DNA from: Austropuccinia psidii
Lineage: Eukaryota; Basidiomycota; Pucciniomycetes; Pucciniales; Sphaerophragmiaceae
Length of the DNA: 64,000 nt
Reading direction: 5' to 3'
NCBI GenBank assembly: GCA_023105745.1
Contig: JALGQZ010000017.1
Coordinates: 2,390,001 to 2,454,000, forward strand
Shown piece after piece: positions 57,371 to 64,000 of the stretch; within the stretch, counting starts at the first letter, position 1; every line of letters starts with the position of its first letter. Position numbers and translations under genes: made by a program. The notes under the pieces were generated by a model, which had not been told where the DNA came from, searched no databases, and saw only the letters and a list, made by a program, of their open reading frames with translations.

Positions 57371-58152
57371 GAAATGGTGAGCTCCTGAGCACCAATACAA
57401 GGTGAAGCCTGTTGAGGCTATTGGAAAAATTTTGAGAGAGTGATTCAAGAGGACTGATTAAGATAAGAAATTTGAAAACTGATATTAGAAATTTGACATT
57501 TGACGCAGGACTTGCTTGATCTTCTTTTGACATTGGCTTCATGATTTGAATTGAATTTTAAAATGAATGAAAATTTTTGACGTGATAATTGACGTGATAA
57601 AAGAAAATTTAAAATGAAAATAAAATAAAAATAAAGAATGAAAATTAAAATAAGAAAAGAAAAGAAAAGAAAGATGAATTTTGAGGAGGTTCCAATCTTG
57701 ATCACTAATGTTGAAAATTGATTTTGAAAATGGCGAGGGACCTGGAAAGAGAAATTCGATGCCAGGTGCTCACAGAGTGGCCAAGTTGATGTTTTGAAAG
57801 ATTGTAGACCCATCAGGGAAGTGTACACCAGGAGAGGAACTTACTTTTGGTAATTACCACTCCCGCCAGTGCCATAAAAAGAAAACAACATTGTTGAAGG
57901 ATTTCATTGAATTGAAATACTTGGAAAAGAAAATAAAAGAGTGAATGGTCCATTTTCCCAAGTGAAAATGGCCATAATTTTGGAATTGGATGTTGAAAAG
58001 CCTGGCCAAAGATCTGTGTCCAAAATTTGCAAAGTGCTCACAGAGTGGCCAAGGTGATGCTTACAACAAAAGAGTAGAATACCCCTAAAGGTGCATACCA
58101 GGAGTGGGACTTACTTTTGGTAACTCCTCTTCCCAGCAAGCACCATAAAAAA
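57371..58152 (-). other. Element G 3' noncoding region with a duplicated block
   Basis: Between pol and LTR lies a long A-rich/purine tract on the plus strand (57600-57680) and an imperfect duplication with ~269-bp spacing. GTGCTCACAGAGTGGCCAAG occurs at 57766 and 58034, and ACTTACTTTTGGTAA at 57839 and 58109. No coding frame is convincing. Confidence 0.65.
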
Positions 58153-59569
58153 TCAAGCTCTTGAAGAATTGGGTCCTGGCTTGTCAGGATATAATGAATG
58201 AAAATCTTTGATGAGTTCAGGACAATTCTTGAGGTTTTCAGTTGGTTCCCAAGTGGATCTTTCTGGGTCTTGACTGAAACCTTTCCATTCCACCAAATAC
58301 CATAATCTTCCTCTCTTGATCTTTGAGTCCAGTATTTGAGAGACTTTCCATTCTTCTTCTTCAATGATGATTGGAGGAGGAGGCTCTTGATTCCTATTTG
58401 GGATTGTTGACGTCTTGACTGGTTCCAAAAGGGAAATATGGAAAACTGGGTGGATGGACTTCCATTGAGATGGGAGCTTGAGGTGGTAGGCATGAGTACT
58501 GACTTTCTTCAAGATTGGAAAAGGACCCAGCCATCTTTCAGACAGCCTTGTGGTGGGTCTGGTTGATTTGATGTTCTTGGAAGAAAGCCATACCATGTCA
58601 CTGGGATTGAAAAGAGGTGGACTTGCTCTACTTTTATCTGCATACCTCTTAGACCTGTTTATGGCAACTTCCAGTTATCTCTTGACATATTGCTGTACTT
58701 ATTGGATTTTTGTTGATACCTTTTCAGCAGGGGTATCTTGAGTGATGTGAACTGAGTCAGATTGTGGATCTCTTCCATAAACAGTGAAAAACGGTGTATG
58801 TTGTGTTGAAGAGTGGTCAGAGTTATTGTAGGCAAATTCAGCCAGAGGGAGCCAGGTGTTCCAATCATCTTGATGATAACTGACATAAATCCAAAGGTAC
58901 TTTTCTAGTATCTTATTTACCCTCTCTGTATGTCCATCAGTTTCTGCATGATAAGCAGTTGACAAGTCTCTTGAAATATTGAGCTGCTGACAAAGATTGG
59001 CCCAAAAAGAAGAAACAAAAAGAGAACCTCTATCACTGACAATTCTTGAAGGAAGGCCATGCTTTGAGAAAATATTCTTGATTAAAAATGGGCCAAATCT
59101 AGTGAAGTGATTGAAGACATTGTTGGAATAAAAACTGCCATTTTTGAGAATCTGTCCACTATGACTAAAATTGAATCAAAGGATTTGGACAGTGGCAATT
59201 GAGTGATGAAATCCAAGGACCACTTGGAATTGGAAGAGGCCTGAGGAGTCCAAACTTCTTGTGATGAATATTCTTGTTTCTTGAACACTGTTGACAGGAT
59301 AATACATAATACTTGATAAATTGAGTCATGCCGGACCAGTGGAAATCCCGCTTGACAAGCTTGAGAGTCTTCTCTTGGCCAGGGTGTCCAGCTAGAGGAG
59401 AGTCATGCCGCTTTTGAAGTATATTGAGTTGAATTGTGGGGTCATTTGGGACCACCACCTGATCTTTGAAAAGGAGAATTTTGGAAGAGGAATCAAGAGA
59501 ATAATCTTGAACAGATTTACCTTTACCCAAATCTTCAAGGACACTTCTATATTGAGAATCTTGCCACAC
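58153..59569 (-). pseudogene. int: Element G integrase with canonical chromodomain
   Basis: Fragments in order: zinc-binding region (KRHDSPLAGHPGQEKTLKLV ... CQQCSRNK, 59569-59200), core first Asp (KWSLDFITQLPLSKS, ~59215), second Asp (HGLPSRIVSDRGSLF, ~59050), Glu segment (YHAETDGHTERVNKILEKYL, ~58950), GPF-type region (SERWLGPFPILKK, ~58520) and a chromodomain EVSQILDSKIKRGRLWYLVEWKGF...TWEP (~58370-58230). Chromodomains bind histone marks and bias integration. At least two frameshifts and a stop at 58699-58701 break it. Confidence 0.9.
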
Positions 59570-61163
59570 TGCCTTCGAATTGAATCAATCAAATTTGAAA
59601 ATGAATCCACCTTGACTGCAAAAAACTTTGAGGCTTGAATTTCATCTTGCTTGATTATCTTCTGATAGTTCATTGGATTCTTGCTGATGAAATCCTCCCC
59701 CCTCTCTGGGTAAACGTTGTCCTGACGTGACAAGGCATCTGGAAGGGTGGCCAATCGGCCAGGGCGCCAAGTGATTGAGAAATGGAATTCAGATAAAAAT
59801 TCAGCCCAGCGGGCTTGACGGCAAGTGAGAATCTTGGAAGACATAAAATATTGAAGAGATGAATAATCTGTGAGAACTTCAAAAGGGGAAGAAATTGAAA
59901 GAAGGAAAGCTCTCCAGCACTTGAGAGCCCAGACTATGCCAAGGAGTTCCTTGTCATGAATCTCATAATTAAGCTCAGCTGGGAAAAGCTTGCGGCTATC
60001 AAATTCCATGGGATGTTTTCCTGACTCAGTACAGCACCCAAGGCATAATCTGATAAATTGGTCTCTACAATGGTGGGTAGAGAAGGATTGAAATGAGAGA
60101 GGATTGGAGCAGTGGTGAATGCCTCTTTGAGTTGATGAAACTGTCTAAGAGCTTCCTCATTGAGGGGAAAACGGGAATATTTCTTGAGGAAACTTGTGAG
60201 TCAACTAATTTTCTTTGAGTAATTCTTGATGAAACGGCGGTAGAAATTGGAAAAGCCAAGGAATGATTGAAGAGCCTTGAGGTTTCTTGGAGGTGGCCAA
60301 TTGAGAATTTTCTGGAATTTTGCTTGGTCCATCTTGAGGCCTTCAGAAGAAACAACATAACCTAAATATTCTACACTAGAAACATGGAATAGGCATTTGG
60401 ACGCCTTAGCAAAGAGGTTATTGGCTCTGAGTCTGGAAAAAACAGTGGACACATGAGTGACATGTTCTTCCTCAGATTTGGAAAAGACCATAATGTCATC
60501 CAAATAGACCACAACATAAACATCAAGAAGATCATAAAAAATATCATTGACAAGATTTTGAAAAGAAGCAGGAGCATTGGTAAGCCCAAATGGCATAACC
60601 AAGTACTCATAACTACCATATTTGGTTCTAAAACAAGTCAAATGTTCATCACCTTCCTTGATTCTGAGCAGGTTATATGCACCATGCAAATCAATCTTGG
60701 AGAAGATAGAAGAACCATTGAAAACAGTGAGAAGCTTATTCATAGGAGAAACAGGTTACTTGTTCTTCCTAGTAACAGCATTGAGTTTGCGGTAATCAAC
60801 ACACAAACGGAGGCCACCATCTTTCTTTTTGACAAAAAGAACAGGTGCTCCTGTAGAAGAGGAGCTTGGCCGGATGAAACATTTCTCTAAATTCTCTGAA
60901 ATGTAGGCCCTGAGTGTATCTGACTCTTGGTTTGATAAAGAGTAGATCACCCCAACTGGAGGTAGAGACCCCTCCAGCTTGATATGATGATCACAGGCGC
61001 GGTGAGGAGGAAGTTTCACCGCTTTCATCTTGGAAAATACATCCAAGTATTGGTGATAAAGAGAAGGAACAACCTTCATTACGGTTTCTATTTCTTCTGC
61101 CTCTTCCTCTTCATCCCACAACTCCTCCAGGGAGTCATGAAAAGATGAAGGAGGAAGGTCCAT
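59570..61163 (-). pseudogene. rt: Element G reverse transcriptase and RNase H
   Basis: 61163-60756 holds the RT start ([20 protein letters not shown]). After a TAA at 60756-60758, 60743-60201 holds [34 protein letters not shown] and the catalytic YLDDIMVFS (~60500). After a TGA at 60201-60203 and a frameshift near 60010, RNase H follows (FDSRKLFPAELNYEIHDKEL, 60009-59800). Residues differ widely from A/B/E1 (YLDD instead of YIDD, LHGAYN instead of ALKGFH), marking a separate Gypsy lineage. Confidence 0.92.
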
Positions 61164-61760
61164 ATTCCCAAAGAAGAGATGAAGTGAAGATAAAGAATTA
61201 TCTTCTCCAACATCTTGAATCTCTTTGAAGACTTCATCTCTAGATGATAGTAATTACTGATGAGAATTAAGGGAAGGAATATGGACAGAAGACAGAAATG
61301 ATGGTGTTCTAAATTCACCAACCAGAGCTGCACATGATTTGGCAGAAGAAAAGTCATTACTAAAAGAAATTGAAGGATCATTATAGTCCTTATGATCAGA
61401 ATTAAAGGTGATCAATCCTTGCCTTCAATCAATAAACAGATTAAAATGATTAAGAAAGTCAAAGCCCAATATGAGGTCTTCTCCCTTGGGAGTATCAATG
61501 ACTAAAAAGTCCCATTCAAAGCTTGGGAAGGAAGGGAGCTCAACCATATATTTAGTATGGTGAGTCACAAATAAAGAAGGAGACTCAGAGGAGTCTAAAA
61601 TGATGAGGGGAATCTTCTCTGGAAGTTCTGACGTAGTCAATGAATACTTGTGAACAAACTGTTTTGCAATAAATGAGTTGGTAGCACCAGAATCAATGAG
61701 AATACCGTAAAAACATCAGAAAGAGAAGAAAACACAAATAATTTAAGAGAATTCTTGACA
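61164..61760 (-). pseudogene. Element G protease region
   Basis: The aspartic protease active site DSGAT lies at 61680-61694, in a different frame from 61640-61425, which encodes the rest (IPLIILDSSESPSLF ... EDLILGFDFLNHFNLFID). The latter ends in a stop at 61425. An acidic linker to RT follows, with a stop near 61259. Confidence 0.8.
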
Positions 61761-61833
61761 CCAGTACTCAGAATGCACAATTGTGCTCTGGAAGGCAAAC
61801 AGTGAAGACCATTGAACACAACATGGTCTTCAC

Positions 61834-62907
61834 TCAGGCTTTTCCCTGGCTGGGAAATTTGCCTGATGGTTGGGTAAGCTTGTTTTGAGGCCTTTTGAAA
61901 GGGGACTCAAGACTATGCTTCCCACCACAATAGGTACAAAGACCCTCCTTGATTCTTCTTTCTTTTTCAGAGTTCATGAGCTTGAAATCTTTATTCAATA
62001 GAGAAGAATGGGGCTTGTCCCTCTTCTGAAAATTCTTCTTCTTCTTATGACTTGAACTTGAAGAATTTTGAGGATGAGAAGAACTTGACTTTGAGGCTTC
62101 TGTCTTCTTCTCTTTATGATGACTCTTTTCATTTTGCCTCTCATAGTACCTGGTATCAAGTTCCAGGGTAACGTCCATTCAGTCCTGAAGAGAGTCAATT
62201 CTTGAAGGATGGGAGACCAATTGATCCAAAATCCTGGATGGCAATCCCTTCCTGAAATGATGGATGAGAGCTCTTTCACCCCAATCCCCGATTCTTGAGA
62301 CTAAACTTCTGAACTCAGCAATGTATAAGGATACATGCCCACCTTCTTTCATTCTTAAAAAATCTAACTCAGCTTCTGCGTTTCTGACTTCATTCGGGTC
62401 ACCAAATAGAGTGAAGAGTTGAGATTCAAATAAAGGCCAAGAATTGAGAAGGTAATTTGAGTCTTGATTGGGGAGATTGGAAAGATAAGGCTCAATCCAT
62501 TTTGCAGCCCTGCCAATAAGAAATGATGTGGCATGGAGAACTTTCTTTCTGTCTTGAGAGAAATTTGCTGGATCATTATGAAATATCAATTGACAAGACT
62601 GAATGAAACTTCTACCTCTGAAGGGTTGAGTCCCATAAAAGCATTCTGGTGCCTTCATAGATGGGGTCTTGATGCTTCAGAAGATGAAGCTGCTTGAAGA
62701 TTGGCCATAATCTGAGTCATTTGCTGCATAATGGCCAATAAAGATGGTTCAGACTGATGAGAGACAGGCTGATTAGACTGGGCTAGAGTTGGCCCTCCAG
62801 TACCTTGGGATGCATCCACCGGAGCATGGACACCTTCAGTACCATCAGACTCTTCCTCTTCCACAGAATTCTCCTCCTCCTCTTCACCATCTTCACCTGG
62901 ACCTTTG
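61834..62907 (-). pseudogene. gag: Element G gag, 5'-truncated by an LTR insertion
   Basis: Gag blocks: an acidic N-terminal piece (GEDGEEEEN, EEEESDGTEG), QASSSEASRP, then the retrotransposon gag domain (ECFYGTQPFRGRSFIQSCQL ... FLIGRAAKWIEPYLSNL, LFGDPNEVRNAEAELDFLRM, 62658-62179), a Lys/Ser-rich linker, and a zinc knuckle CTYCGGKHSLESP (~61935) whose last cysteine is missing. Lesions: a frameshift near 62658, a TGA at 62179-62181, and the insertion at 62908 that removes the N-terminus. Apparent start codons near 62864 are not ATG and the frame is open further upstream to the insertion. Confidence 0.9.
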
Positions 62908-64000
62908 TGTCAGCCTGTGACTCAAAACCAGAGCACAAGCATGACAGCCAAAATACCATAAACCAATGGTATAGCCAAAATACCACCAAAACATGGAGCT
63001 GAGCCAAATCAGCTCAAAAGGTATCAAAAGAAAGAGGAAACTCACCTCTTTCTGAAAATATAAGTCCCATCACCATAGGACAAGAAATAACAAAGTTATT
63101 GCTGAGCATAAACCTTAATTTTCACCTCTCATCTAAAATCTAGAAGGAGAGGCTTAACCCCATCAAATTGGTACTCAAAATGAAGCTCTAAGCCAGGGCT
63201 ATCTAATGGTGCTAGCCAAACTGAGCTAGCACCAGTATTACTTGAGTTATGGTCAAACTCAGACCAAATAAGGGTGAACAAAACATTCACCTCTCATCTA
63301 ACTTTTACAGTTTTAGTGTGAGATACCTAAAGTGGGGTCTTTTTGGAAAGAGCACAATCAGGGCTATCTGATGGTGCCATCCATTTCCCCATAGCTCAAC
63401 TACAACAGAAGTTATTGGCCAAACAAGCTTAATACAGCTTTTGCCCAGACCACACCAAAGTACAAAAATACTTGTACATGGGATAACTTTGTCATATTTA
63501 GTGATAACCATGTCAAGTTGGGTTTCATTGTGTAGAGCCCATACAGAGCTATTTGATGAACCAACCTTGAGCCTGATATCTCAAAAACTGACAGAGTTAT
63601 GACCATTTTAAGGTCAAAATCCCACCTGCTGTCAGATACAGCCTTACCATGGGATAATATCCCTTAACCATGAATATGAGGTGTCAAATAGACGAAGAAG
63701 CTTGTTTTTACTTCAATACCTCATATGTCAGTCAATACTGGGGTCCCATACAGGTTCTGTACAGCATTCTATGCGTCATACACGTCAGAATCAGGCTGTG
63801 AGGTCCCCAGATGAAAATTTTCACCCTTTATTGGTGAAAACCGCCCAGATGTGGTTTCAAAGCCACATCTGAGCCCAATACAGGGTATAAAGGCTGTTTT
63901 CAAACCACAAGCCTGTCATAGAGAGTGAAAAATCTTCTCTTCCTCTACGAGGAAAGGTCTAGCAGCCTTTCCACCTCAATTTCAGGATAAAAGGAGGGCT
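62908..64000 (+). mobile_element. E1-type LTR inserted in element G gag, opposite orientation, runs off the window
   Basis: From TGTCAGCCTGTGACTC onward the plus strand matches the reverse complement of E1's LTR (6057 down to 4955) to the last base. Shared features include the near-palindrome around GGGATAATATCCC and the sequence related to CTCTGAGACAGGCTTGTGG. The left border is exact; CTTTG at 62903-62907 would be the target duplication. Orientation means its element would be transcribed rightward. It may be a solo LTR or the 5' LTR of a complete element beyond the window. Confidence 0.88.

Overview
This window reads as a graveyard of transposable elements in a fungal genome. Composition is strongly AT-rich. 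Introns are fungal-sized (one of 72 nt has canonical borders). No bacterial operons, rRNA or tRNA genes were found. The Gypsy proteins closely resemble, from memory and unverified, the very abundant retroelement proteins predicted in rust fungi (Pucciniales), above all the myrtle rust Austropuccinia psidii. I therefore read it as a rust-fungus chromosome segment, most likely that species or a close relative. No ordinary host gene could be supported.

Layout from left to right. 1-6057: right part of a Gypsy element (E1), transcribed on the minus strand, with broken pol and gag and a 1436-bp LTR at 4622-6057. 6058-26801: an old decayed Gypsy element of the E1 type (H), also minus strand, chopped up by two later insertions: a solo LTR (8460-10435, target duplication CACAT) inside its integrase, and a complete but inactivated Gypsy element A (13464-23532, target duplication CTCTG) between its zinc knuckle and protease. 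28684-46040: Gypsy element B, a composite LTR-internal-LTR-partial internal-partial LTR insertion flanked by AAAAT. A Ty1/Copia element (29104-34324, target duplication GAAAT) with one intact 1352-codon ORF sits inside its first LTR. 46046-55671: gene-poor DNA containing a ~412-bp-period direct repeat and a decayed Plavaka-like (CACTA-superfamily) transposase at about 48700-51605. 55672-62907: a third, distinct chromodomain Gypsy element (G), minus strand, decayed. Its gag is cut at 62908 by an E1-type LTR in the opposite orientation that runs off the window.

How the parts relate. The Copia element is the only one that looks potentially autonomous: intact ORF, LTRs differing at only 4 of 546 positions, recognisable primer-binding site and polypurine tract. 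Elements A, B and E1 share one architecture: a leader, an intron-containing 5' gag region, two overlapping frames in the same relative phase, capsid and zinc knuckle, protease, RT, RNase H, integrase and a divergent chromo-like tail. They also share a primer-binding-site block next to the LTR. Apparent order of events: H is oldest, then A and the solo LTR, then B, then Copia into B. The E1-type LTR in G is later than G.

The most interesting signals are the conserved overlapping frames upstream of capsid, the mosaic third LTR of B, the LTR end shared between two unrelated Gypsy families (E1 and G), and the fact that all four differences between the Copia LTRs fall at CpG sites.
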